Shown here piece after piece: positions 49,222-58,502 of a DNA stretch of 64,000 nt. The notes below the pieces were generated by a model, which was not told the DNA's origin, did no database searches, and worked only from the letters and a program-made list of their open reading frames with translations. The stretch comes from Tritrichomonas foetus. Lineage: Eukaryota > Parabasalia > Tritrichomonadida > Tritrichomonadidae. Within the stretch, counting starts at the first letter, position 1; every line of letters begins with the position of its first letter. The position numbers and the translations under genes are program-made. Where the stretch lies: the NCBI GenBank assembly GCA_001839685.1, contig MLAK01000569.1, forward strand, positions 8,399 to 72,398, read 5' to 3'.

Positions 49222-50166
49222 ATGAATGATGATTCCATGCAAACAACAAGTTGTTGTGAAAATGAAGGCTTGGAAACGGTTGATTTAAACTATTTGAAAG
49301 AAACAGAAAACACAATCATTCTTGGTGAAAATGTAGCTGAGCAAACTCCAGAAGATCTACAGAGAATCATTATTAATATCAAAAATTACAAGTGTGCCTC
49401 GATTTCTGGGTTCACAACATATATAAGAAATGCACAGCGTCTTATCATTGCCTATATGTTGTTCTTGCAAGAGATCCTGAAGGAATGTACTAATTAGTCG
49501 CTTTTAGTTTTCATAAGGACAAGGCAACTGATGGTTTTTACTCTTTCTTTCATGATATATACACTATAACACGAAAACAATTTCAATTCGCCATCATGTA
49601 TCGATCTCCTGCTCAATTGGCTGGATTTACACGTGCTAATCCTAAAGCTGGATGGTTCTTTTGCCGTATTCATCTCCTGCGAAGTCTCGAACATATGAAT
49701 GAGCTCCCAAAAGGAACTATTGAGTTATTTAGACAATTCTTTTACCATTTAATAAACACAGAAACTTTTGAGCTGAATGTGACAACTAAGCTTAGTGTCA
49801 ATGATCATCATGCGCTAGTAGTACTCATGAAAGAAAAGGAATACTGGTATCCTGATGAAGTGTCAAAAAAAATGGTATCTTTTCTCAATATACAACCAAT
49901 ACAGCCGAAGGATATTTTGGAAATTTGAAAAAAGCTTTGGCGATGGAGTTCCAAGTCTTCCTGATTTGATTGAATACATGATGTTAGATGCAGAGAAGAA
50001 TGTATTCACGAAACATGTTCTACATATCAACATACATGTTGATATGTCCAGCATGCAATACAACATGTATTGCAGGATCAAATGCTTGCCGTGTGATTTT
50101 CATTTTACACAATTTTTCTATTCCAATCTTTTCATAGTATCTTTAGTCCTTTTTACTTTAAAATAG
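49222..50166 (+). pseudogene. Unidentified decayed gene
   Basis: Three + frames look like pieces of one protein: 49222-49497 (DLQRIIINIKNYKCASI), 49500-49928 (PAQLAGFTRANPKAGWFF, then HALVVLMKEKEYWYPDEV) and a shifted continuation ~49915-50020 (FGDGVPSLPDLIEYMML). A stop near 49495 and a frameshift near 49920 break it. I do not recognise the family. A region past its end (50055-50106) recurs inverted at ~55492-55540, so the family is dispersed. Confidence 0.45.
50022..50073. repeat. Two adjacent perfect hairpins
   Basis: Positions 50022-50047 form a perfect 12-bp stem (ACATATCAACAT) with a 2-nt loop. Positions 50055-50073 form an 8-bp stem (GCAATACA) with a 3-nt loop. They lie just past the end of the unidentified pseudogene and could be a transcript-end or foldback structure. 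Confidence 0.85.
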
Positions 50167-50183
50167 AATCAGTAGTTATATTA

Positions 50184-50440
50184 AGTAGTGGAATTGGGTA
50201 CCCACCCAAAAAATGAGAAATTTCGCGTCTCACCTATCGTTCGCTGCGAAATCTGCCAAAAAATTTTGACTAGTACCATTTCGCACTCCTTAATGCATGA
50301 ATGAACTCATTAACGTCCTCATCAATGACAAATCAATGACAAATCAATGACAACATCCCTTTTATCATTAATAACAAATCCATCCCCCGCCTACCCATTT
50401 GTGTTTTCCAATCGCCTGACAAAAATAAAGTTAGTTTTAA
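50184..50440 (+). repeat. Left terminal inverted repeat
   Basis: 257 bases beginning AGTAGTGGAATTGGGTACCC. It contains three direct copies of ATCAATGACAA (~50321-50352). Its complement is the right repeat. Confidence 0.9.
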
Positions 50441-50471
50441 TAATAATTTTTTATTTTTTTCTGTATATAAA

Positions 50472-51164
50472 ATGGTATCCCAAAACACTCCCTTATTAAA
50501 GCTGAAAAAGGCAGATTTTTTAGAGCTCGATGGCTTCGATACACTTTCTCATTTAAGCCAAAAAGATCAAAAAGAAACTTTAACAGATGTAATAATTGAT
50601 TATAACCTTTCAACAAGAGCAACAATTGATGATTATAAACGAGCATACAATGAATCTAAACGTAGGATCCAAAAACAAATAGATGATCAATTATTTAAAT
50701 CACTTAAGAAACAAAAGACTGAAACAAAAAAACGACAACGTAAACAAAACATAAAAGAAACAGCATTAGAAATGCGAAATATGATGAACATACAATACGA
50801 AGGAGTTGAGAAGACACCAACGAGAAAAGAATATGAAAGAAGGATTGAAGAAGTAGATGATCACCAAACATTTAAGAAAGACTTACAGGAATATATTGAA
50901 CTTATGAAACAAACCATTATTTTTAAAGTAGATGTCGGAGATGATGAAGATAAGAGGTTAGCCTTGTGTGAATCAATTCGTATTTGAATTCGTGAAAGAA
51001 TAAATACTAATTTAAATCGTTTGAAAAGAGCATCACCCTTAAATGGAAATCAAAAATGGTTTACAACCTTTGAAAATCAAAATATTGAAAACTCAATAGG
51101 TCATATAGCATGTTACATTTCTTTTGAAGCAAATTGTTTAGATATGAATCCAAAATATAAATAA
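50472..51164 (+). pseudogene. Internal ORF of inverted-repeat element, one in-frame stop
   Basis: The frame opens at ATG 50472 (MVSQNTPLLKLKKADFLELD) and runs 171 codons to TGA at 50985-50987. It then continues in the same frame without a break to TAA at 51162-51164, 230 codons in all. The protein is helical and very Lys/Gln/Glu-rich (LKKQKTETKKRQRKQN), ending with a less charged part (QKWFTTFENQNIENSIGHIA). No transposase, integrase or capsid motif is visible. One point mutation to TGA seems to have split it. It fills most of the space between the inverted repeats, so it belongs to the element. Confidence 0.6.
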
Positions 51165-51205
51165 TGCTGTTAAACAAATTATTAAAAACAATTATTGATA
51201 ACATT

Positions 51206-51462
51206 TTAAAACTAACTTTATTTTTGTCAGGCGATTGGAAAACACAAATGGGTAGGCGGGGGATGGATTTGTTATTAATGATAAAAGGGATGTTGTCATT
51301 GATTTGTCATTGATTTGTCATTGATGAGGACGTTAATGAGTTCATTCATGCATTAAGGAGTGCGAAATGGTACTAGTCAAAATTTTTTGGCAGATTTCGC
51401 AGCGAACGATAGGTGAGACGCGAAATTTCTCATTTTTTGGGTGGGTACCCAATTCCACTACT
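51206..51462 (-). repeat. Right terminal inverted repeat
   Basis: Reverse complement of 50184-50440, with no mismatch that I noticed along most of its length. It ends CCACTACT immediately before GAATC. Confidence 0.9.
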
Positions 51463-51467
51463 GAATC

Positions 51468-51900
51468 TTTCACTGAAGCTCGTATCATCAGCACTTTCTC
51501 GCTGGGAATCACTAATAATTACTAAACCATCACATCTCTCTTCCAGACTTCTGTAATGAACCACATCACAAAGCATTGAGATTCCTTGCGTATGACATCA
51601 AAATGGTCTTACTATTATACCTCATTAGCAAAATCTTATTTCATCGAAAAAGTTTAAAAGTTCTTTCTTCAGTTAATTGAATGCTCCTTCTTGGAAAGTT
51701 TTTTCCATGCTTTGTGGATGAAGGTGTTAACTTACTTCGTAAAGCCAAGTAGCATGCAACAAACCGATCGCAATCATTTTATGAAGGATTGGCACCAAAG
51801 ATATTTTTTATTTCACATATCATAATATGGGAACTTTTTCTATTGTTATGAAAAAGTCGCGCAGTGCAAATACGATTCGCCTAAAAGTGAAATTTTGAAG
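51468..51900 (-). mobile_element. Dispersed repeat, inverted copy A (relic coding)
   Basis: On the minus strand this segment matches 54270-54610 on the plus strand over ~340-390 bases with scattered changes. Both encode ELLNFFD(E/T)IRFC and GIIVRP in the same frame, so the unit derives from a protein-coding repeat, probably transposon- or multicopy-gene-derived. In this copy stops interrupt the frame after IRFC. I do not recognise the family. Confidence 0.75.
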
Positions 51901-51964
51901 GTATACTTACATTTCAAACTTTTTGTTTGTATATGAAATGTGATATGAAATGGAATAACACATT

Positions 51965-53923
51965 ATGAATTATGAAATTGTGTCTTCAGCAGATTTAGTC
52001 TCAAACAATTTATTCAATCAACAAACTTTCTTTTTATCTTCCGAAGATCCCATAACAGACGAGGAGAATCTAATCAAACTCAATAATCAAATCAAGCATA
52101 TGACATTTAACATTGAGCAAAATAGAAGGCGCAGTGAAAGCCTCTCCAAAGATTGCTATACCCTTCTTCGATCAACGGAGTTACTTGCTTTTGATTTTTT
52201 GTTTTCAAATTATTTACTCGGCGATACAGATTCACAGACAATATACACATTTTTTGAGCGGTGTTTTTATCCATCATTTAACATATCATCGAGTCAAGAA
52301 ATCGATTTTAAAAAAGCATCTGATCATATTTCTTATCTCCAAGATATTATTAAAAAATGTGCTCAGTCATTATTTCAAAAAGAAATTAAAATTCCAAACA
52401 TTCCAAAACGAATATCCGAATTTATTTTGTACTTAAAGAACCAAAAAATGAAACTGGAAAGAGAAATCAAACAAAAAAACATTCACCATCAAAACTCACA
52501 AGGAAACAATCCAAACCAACAGAAGAAATCAGATTTAACAGAATTATCAGGCACAACTTTTGAGTATAACGAAGATGTTTTGGACATTTCTACTTTACCA
52601 CTTTCATTTACAAAATGGCTATCAGCTGAACTGAAAGTTAGTTTGACACCTGATGAAGAATCAAAAGAAATTCAAAATCTCATTAAAGACATTGCATTTA
52701 ATCTTGCAGAAATTACTCAATTAAACGAATCAATAAACTCTTTAAAGAAGTCTGTTGTTGATCCAAATCAACTTGACATCCATAGCTGTTCACCTGAAAG
52801 TATAGAAAAATCACCATTTTTTATCGGTGTGAAAAATAATTGTCATTTTTTGATGGCTGCTTTCAATTCAATGAAGTCACAAGAGACTGTAATTCCAGTT
52901 TGTTTTAACGCACTTGAGAAATGCCGTGAAAAACTTTTAATGCTAACAGAGTCATTCAAAAAATCAATAAGTGAAATGCAAAAGCAAATAGATAAAATGA
53001 GAGAAGCAATTCTACAAAGGCAAAAAATGGGAAATTTGTTAATTAAAGATCTTCAGCCATTCATTGATGTTTTATTAATGAAGAAACCACTTCCACAAAT
53101 TCCACCAGAGCCAATTAAATTCTATAATAATTTTGAAAACATTCTTAAAAATGAGATCAAATCAACAAAATCAGATTCAGAACATTCTCGAAAATTAAAT
53201 GAGCAACTTGATATGTTAGCAGAATTAAGAAAAGTTCGTGAAGATTTATCTTATCTTTGTGAAGAAAATGTCAATTTAATCAAGCAAATTGAAGAAAAAG
53301 ATAGCGCAATTTTGAAATTAGATATGGATGTTTGTAAAGCTGAAGAAGAAATTCGATTGCATTCTAAAGAACTTGATCAAATCAGTAAATATGAAGAAGG
53401 ATTAAGAGAAGTTTTAGATTCGCTTAAATTTAATGAAATGGGCGAATGGTGTGACAAACTTGGTGAAATAGGTGGAGCTTTTGCATACGCAGCATCAAAT
53501 CAAAGAAAAATTCTGCAAGATCTTCAAAATTTCATGAATAAAAATGAAAATATAAATGATCAAATTGAATCTAAAAAGAAAGAAATTGAAGAACTTAGTG
53601 CACAAAATTATTCATTATGTATAGAACTCGGTAAAAGAAAACTGGAATTAAATTCTGTTTTAGAAGAACATTTTCGAGAAGAACAAGAACTACAATCAAT
53701 CAATGATTACGTTCCCAATTACATTGATAAAAATAATACAGAAGAAATAGACCAATATAGAAAAATGGTTACTTGCCCTATTTGTAAAGCAAATAGGCGA
53801 GATTCAATTTTAACGTCTTGTGGACATCCAATTTGCAGGTCATGCGTCGAAAAAGCAAGTGGAAAATGCCCTATTTGCTCTTGTAAGTTTTCAGACCATA
53901 ATATAAAGCCTTTTTTTGTTTAA
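51965..53923 (+). CDS. Coiled-coil RING protein, Bre1/RNF20-like E3 ligase
   Basis: The protein has 652 residues, starting MNYEIVSSADLV. Residues ~20-590 are mostly helical with coiled-coil heptads (strongest ~330-590). The C-terminal RING is CPICKANRRDSILTSCGHPIC followed by CVEKASGKCPIC, all eight ligands present, and the protein ends FSDHNIKPFFV. A long coiled coil with a RING at the extreme C-terminus is the plan of Bre1/RNF20/RNF40, which monoubiquitinates histone H2B with Rad6. The RING wording (xDxxLTxCxHxxC) and tail position fit Bre1. The gene is intact although it sits between inverted copies of a decayed repeat. An alternative is another coiled-coil RING ligase. Confidence 0.7.
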   Translation: MNYEIVSSADLVSNNLFNQQTFFLSSEDPITDEENLIKLNNQIKHMTFNIEQNRRRSESLSKDCYTLLRSTELLAFDFLFSNYLLGDTDSQTIYTFFERCFYPSFNISSSQEIDFKKASDHISYLQDIIKKCAQSLFQKEIKIPNIPKRISEFILYLKNQKMKLEREIKQKNIHHQNSQGNNPNQQKKSDLTELSGTTFEYNEDVLDISTLPLSFTKWLSAELKVSLTPDEESKEIQNLIKDIAFNLAEITQLNESINSLKKSVVDPNQLDIHSCSPESIEKSPFFIGVKNNCHFLMAAFNSMKSQETVIPVCFNALEKCREKLLMLTESFKKSISEMQKQIDKMREAILQRQKMGNLLIKDLQPFIDVLLMKKPLPQIPPEPIKFYNNFENILKNEIKSTKSDSEHSRKLNEQLDMLAELRKVREDLSYLCEENVNLIKQIEEKDSAILKLDMDVCKAEEEIRLHSKELDQISKYEEGLREVLDSLKFNEMGEWCDKLGEIGGAFAYAASNQRKILQDLQNFMNKNENINDQIESKKKEIEELSAQNYSLCIELGKRKLELNSVLEEHFREEQELQSINDYVPNYIDKNNTEEIDQYRKMVTCPICKANRRDSILTSCGHPICRSCVEKASGKCPICSCKFSDHNIKPFFV

Positions 53924-53940
53924 TAAACACTTATGTTTTG

Positions 53941-54046
53941 ATTATTACTTACTATTTTAATTATTACTATTATTTTAATTATTACTTGCTATTTTAATTA
54001 TTACTATTATTTTAATTATTTACTTCCTATTTTAATTATTACTTGT
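53941..54046. repeat. AT-rich tandem repeat after Bre1-like gene
   Basis: Imperfect tandem copies of ATTATTACTATTATTTTA-like units (roughly 18-24 bases) begin ~18 bases after the stop codon of the Bre1-like gene. Confidence 0.8.
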
Positions 54047-54259
54047 CCTCCTATATGAAAATTATTCATCTCTAAGGTTTGAGTCCCACATTACAGAGTA
54101 TGGGAAGTGGACTTCTCTCAAAAAGTGACAGCGGTTAGACGTGCCCTGACCCAGTCTATCAAAAAGTTTATTTTCATTTCATAAAATTGGCATTTATTCA
54201 TAATTTTTTAAAAAATTCACTGATTTTGCACCATATTCACGGATTAATTTAAAAATTAT

Positions 54260-54686
54260 TAATATTTGCAATTCCTCCAGGCGAATCGTATTTGCACGGC
54301 GTGACTTTTTCATAACTATAGAAAAAGCTATCGAAATCCGAAATGTGAATTAAAAAATATCTTTGGCGCCAGTTCTTCATAAAATAATTCTGATTCGTTT
54401 GCTGCATGCTTCTTGACTTTATGAAATCAGTTATGGCCTTCATCCACAAGGCATGGAAAGAACTTTCCAAGAAGGAGCATTCAACAAACTGAAGAAAGAA
54501 CTTTTAAACTTTTTCGATACAATAAGATTTTGCGAATTAGGCATAATAGTAAGACCATTAAACCATTTTGGCAACCTTAGGCTTTGTGATGTGGCGCATT
54601 ATATCCATTATTCCTCAGTTTTGGCTGGCAATTCCCACTTTGAATTTTTCTTCAAAGGTATATGCCATTTATGTAAAATTAAATAG
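54260..54686 (+). mobile_element. Dispersed repeat, inverted copy B (relic coding)
   Basis: This plus-strand copy matches the minus-strand segment 51468-51900. The readable part (54453-54686) encodes ELLNFFDTIRFCELGIIVRP and then RLCDVAHYIHYSSVLAGNSH, a strongly protein-like run. Stops and frameshifts occur upstream. It is one half of the inverted pair flanking the Bre1-like gene. Confidence 0.75.
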
Positions 54687-54790
54687 TTTCCATTTATGTA
54701 AAATTAAATAGTTTCCATTTATGTATAATTAAATAGTTTCCATTTATGTATAATTAAATAGTTTCCATTTATGTATAATTAAATAGTTTC
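54666..54790. repeat. 25-bp tandem repeat
   Basis: Five copies of a 25-bp unit (CATTTATGTAAAATTAAATAGTTTC, with A/T change in later copies) and a partial sixth lie at the end of dispersed repeat copy B. Confidence 0.9.
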
Positions 54791-54887
54791 CATTTATGGA
54801 AAATTTTTAAAAATTTTCCATGAAATGTATTAACCGTCAAAATTTGCCAAATGATTCCAATACTACTGTCACTTCATACTTTATTTG

Positions 54888-55274
54888 ATGAGTTATAGAA
54901 GTGAGACAATAAAAAGTGCTCAATATGTTAAAAGACCTCTCTCTACAGGGGGTAACGGAATTTCTAGCATTGGTCATCATGGAATTTGTGTTGAAACAGA
55001 TAAGGGAAACTCATATTTAATTCATCAAGCAGGTCCATTTTCGAATGAAGGTCTTGTTTGCACACCTGCATCAAATATGAGCAATAAATGGTCAGTTGAT
55101 CATGACATCAATGTTAATGGAAATCATACCGTTGGTGACTGTATGAGATATGGAGCAAGTAGGATTGATAATCATCATAATTCTGTTCAATATTGGACAA
55201 GTGGAACATGCATAGGAACAGCTCGTAGAATTGATAACGAATTAAGTGGTGGGGGAACATGCATTCTCATTTGA
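54888..55274 (+). CDS. Small protein with His...Cys pattern, possibly papain-like
   Basis: The protein has 128 residues, starting MSYRSETIKSAQ. The central part reads IGHHGICVETDKG, YLIHQAGPF and later VGDCMRYGASRI. The order His, small beta strands ending in hydrophobic-His, then Cys matches circularly permuted papain-like (LRAT/NlpC-P60-related) folds, where His precedes the Cys nucleophile. This is an inference from spacing; no search was possible. The C-terminus ends GTCILI and carries no membrane helix or signal peptide. The frame is intact although surrounded by decayed repeats. A TCATACTTTATTTG stretch just upstream resembles a trichomonad initiator (TCAYWYYTCATTA type). Multicopy family membership is likely. 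Confidence 0.6.
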   Translation: MSYRSETIKSAQYVKRPLSTGGNGISSIGHHGICVETDKGNSYLIHQAGPFSNEGLVCTPASNMSNKWSVDHDINVNGNHTVGDCMRYGASRIDNHHNSVQYWTSGTCIGTARRIDNELSGGGTCILI

Positions 55275-56709
55275 AATATAAAAAATATTTCAAATTTTTA
55301 AATCTGAAATCTACTATTATTATTACTCTTATTATTATTACTCTTATTATTATTACTCTTATTATTATTACTTCCATTTAATGTATATATACTAACATAT
55401 AAGTCATGTCTTGTATCAGTGTAGATACATGTGAGAATATGCTCATATAACTTGAATTTTGATCATTTGATGATATCAAAAAATGAGAATTACACGGCAA
55501 GCATCTTGTCCTGCAATACATGTTTCAATACATGCAGTACATGTCATCAAGTATTCTAATATGTAGAACATCTTTCCTCAATCACTGCAACGACAGATAT
55601 TGAATGAATAAAAAATGATATTTTGAATTTTGATCATTTAATATTCTTGTAAACAAATATCCTCATTGGAAGCATCTGATCCAACAATTTTAGTTGTATT
55701 ACGATTTAAAAACATAATTAAGTATGATCAAATATTGTGTATGTTTATTAAATTGCTATTGATGAAGATATGTAATCATTAAAAAATGACATTTTCAAAA
55801 ATCATTTTTTTCCCTTATGATCATTTCATCACCATTTCATCATTTCTAATATATCATCCATAATATAAACTCTATCATATCTCAAAAATATGGTATATTT
55901 TTTTTCATGAGTAGATAATCAATTATTTATCAAATTTTGCAAATTCAGCTTAAACCCCCATCGTCACGCATACACTGCACTAGATTCAATTATATAAGAT
56001 TGCATAGATAGTTTTTATGGAATTTCGAATGTTTTTATTTTCCGCCATTTGATCAGCATCTGATCAAAAATTTAAAATACTTTTTAAATATATATATATT
56101 ATTCATTTTGGCTATACAACTAATAATATTAATCACAGCTCTCAAAAACGTCTTTATGAAAAACTTTTTATAGATAATGATAATTTTTATAAAAAAAAAA
56201 GTTCCACTTTTTGAAAATCAAACATAAATATCTTTTTATAGAACTTTTTTTCAGTGTCGCTAATTGTATAAACATGCATCTATATATGCATATATATTAT
56301 AGATTTAAGCATTTAAGAATCCCTCTAAGGTGTGGTTTTGGCAAAAAAGAAAATTGATGAGACACACAAACAGAAACATTTCATGATATCCATTAAACGA
56401 AAATTAAATATAGCTATATATATATAATATACAGATCATACAGAATATATATATAACACTAAATTGAATCAATCAACTAAAAATGTATTTTTATAGATGC
56501 ATTTTTGATCACGCCGTATGAAAAAAGTGCATCAAATATGAAAATGATTCTGTAATTTCACCAATAAACCATATCTTGTGACCAAACTCTAACTATATTT
56601 ATAACTATATCATTTATTTAACATAGCTACACCCGCACTTTAAATCTCCAGTAGGTAGCGAGAAAAAGCTAAAATACTATCATATCACCTCCAAAAAGTA
56701 TTTATTCAA
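55275..56709. other. Intergenic with short tandem repeats
   Basis: Four 15-bp copies of ATTATTATTACTCTT occupy 55316-55375. Positions ~55492-55540 are the inverted copy of 50055-50106. Short TA-rich runs occur near 56088-56100, 56280-56300 and 56415-56455. No gene or RNA was found. Confidence 0.6.
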
Positions 56710-57270
56710 ATGTCGGCTCAATTTTTCGAATTGCATCCACTCATTATTTTTCCACAGTTATTTAGTATAATAGAACAAACCGCAACACCCATGAAATTCC
56801 GCTTTTTATGGATATTCATACAAATTATTGACCAAAATGAAATCGAGAGCGAAATTCCTCTAAAGTTGATAGAAGAGGCCATCCAATATTTGATTAACTG
56901 CGTGAAAGAATGCAATTCAGCAATGAATATTATTGAAATTCTACTTTCAATTATGATTTATTTCATTTCAGACAACTATGACTTATTTTTTTCGCTAACT
57001 TCGAAATTCAGATTGTATAAAAGTTTGGCCGATTTACTACAGAAAGAAAATTCGTTCAAAACAATAGAGCTCTGGTTGATTTTGGTTACATTAATAATGT
57101 CAAATCTTTATGATGGATTTTTGCCAATTCTGCTGTGTTATGAAGTTATTATCAGATTAAAAAAAATAAAATCCGACCTAAACATGGAGCAAGCGAATTT
57201 AATCGATGTAATTTTGGACAAGGCAGATAAAATGGGTTCGATCGAGAAAAGTGATGGGAATGCGAATTGA
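56710..57270 (+). CDS. Hypothetical helical protein (186 aa)
   Basis: I do not recognise this 186-residue protein. It begins MSAQFFELHPLIIFPQLF and is almost all amphipathic or hydrophobic helix, with paired helices (FRFLWIFIQIIDQNEI, LKLIEEAIQYLINCV) that look like ARM/HEAT or DUF repeats rather than membrane spans. No signal peptide stands out. The last ~20 residues are polar. It could be a whole small protein or the surviving 5' part of a longer one. Downstream sequence to the assembly gap has no continuation in frame. Confidence 0.5.
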   Translation: MSAQFFELHPLIIFPQLFSIIEQTATPMKFRFLWIFIQIIDQNEIESEIPLKLIEEAIQYLINCVKECNSAMNIIEILLSIMIYFISDNYDLFFSLTSKFRLYKSLADLLQKENSFKTIELWLILVTLIMSNLYDGFLPILLCYEVIIRLKKIKSDLNMEQANLIDVILDKADKMGSIEKSDGNAN

Positions 57271-58007
57271 ATGCTAACATTAAGAATGAAATGACCGATG
57301 ATTATTTTTTGGTTTCTCTCCAATGTTTGGGTGATTTTACAGTGCTGAGTCCGTTTTTCACTTCAAAAACCGATATGATTGAAAAAGTTCATATATTCAA
57401 ATTTTTAGACTTAACTTTTTGATGGAATGAAAAAATAAGCTTAATTAATTTTTAAAATGACATTTTTAGTTTTTGAAATTTCTTTATTAATTCATTATCA
57501 AATACATTATCTTGCAATGCATAATGCATCATCAACTACACATCTTCCTAATAATATTCTATTAAATATTAATGAAGAATATCTATAACATAAAATAATG
57601 AACTTTTATAAAATGACATTTTTAATTTTGTATTTTGTTCAAATTACGTAAATAAAAATCATGTATCAAAGAGATTATACTGCAATACATAATATATTGC
57701 TGCGTGAATTTACCGTATGTTACCTTCAACTCGACGAAATGAAGTGAAGTGAAATCAAGTTATCGTCGGCCAAATTTACATAGAAATTAAAATGAAAAAG
57801 TAGGAACAAATTGAAACTCTTCGAAGGAACAAAGAAAGAGTGAGAGACTGTGGTTGAGTAAAGCTTTTTTAGGGGTTTCTTCTTATCACATTCTTTTCTT
57901 CGAAAAAGTTTTGATCACGAATCATTTTTTGTGAATTCACAAATTAATATTAAGGTAATGATGATATTCTCTCCCTTCGCTAATGACAAGTTAAAAATGA
58001 ATACAAA
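57271..58007. other. Intergenic, no gene seen
   Basis: 737 AT-rich bases up to the gap. The 15-mer AAAATGACATTTTTA occurs twice (~57456 and ~57611) in related contexts. Nothing else is visible. Confidence 0.4.
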
Positions 58008-58402
58008 NNNNNNNNNNNNNNNNNNNNNNNNNNNNNNNNNNNNNNNNNNNNNNNNNNNNNNNNNNNNNNNNNNNNNNNNNNNNNNNNNNNNNNNNNNNNN
58101 NNNNNNNNNNNNNNNNNNNNNNNNNNNNNNNNNNNNNNNNNNNNNNNNNNNNNNNNNNNNNNNNNNNNNNNNNNNNNNNNNNNNNNNNNNNNNNNNNNNN
58201 NNNNNNNNNNNNNNNNNNNNNNNNNNNNNNNNNNNNNNNNNNNNNNNNNNNNNNNNNNNNNNNNNNNNNNNNNNNNNNNNNNNNNNNNNNNNNNNNNNNN
58301 NNNNNNNNNNNNNNNNNNNNNNNNNNNNNNNNNNNNNNNNNNNNNNNNNNNNNNNNNNNNNNNNNNNNNNNNNNNNNNNNNNNNNNNNNNNNNNNNNNNN
58401 NN
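58008..58402. other. Assembly gap (395 N)
   Basis: A run of 395 undetermined bases. The size is presumably an estimate. Translations crossing it are meaningless. Confidence 0.99.
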
Positions 58403-58500
58403 CGACAGAACCACATTGTCGATCAGAGACAACGACAAAATCACATTGCCGATCAGAGACAGCGACAACGACAACGACAGCGACAGAACCAGATACGTGA
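58403..58500. repeat. 30-bp tandem repeat at gap edge
   Basis: Two clear 30-bp copies (CGACAGAACCACATTGTCGA type) and shorter CGACAA/CGACAG hexamers border the gap. The sequence is much more GC-rich than the surroundings. The gap is likely an unresolved continuation of this array. Confidence 0.8.
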
Positions 58501-58502
58501 AA

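Larger units (their letters stand above)
50171..51462. mobile_element. 1.29-kb element with 257-bp inverted repeats and 5-bp duplication
   Basis: Nearly perfect terminal inverted repeats lie at 50184-50440 and 51206-51462. The left end has 13 extra bases (AGTAGTTATATTA), which repeat the terminal AGTAGT. The pentamer GAATC occurs on both sides (50166-50170 and 51463-51467), a target duplication. Between the repeats is one lysine-rich frame with a stop. Long inverted repeats beginning AGT and a 5-6-bp duplication recall Maverick/Polinton ends, which occur in trichomonads. At 1.3 kb this could only be a small non-autonomous relative, or a different foldback element. Confidence 0.85.

Noticed and set aside
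54068..54165. Possible tRNA or snRNA (GGTTTGAGTCCC resembles a T-arm)
   Set aside because: No cloverleaf can be folded on either strand, and the acceptor stem and anticodon arm are missing.
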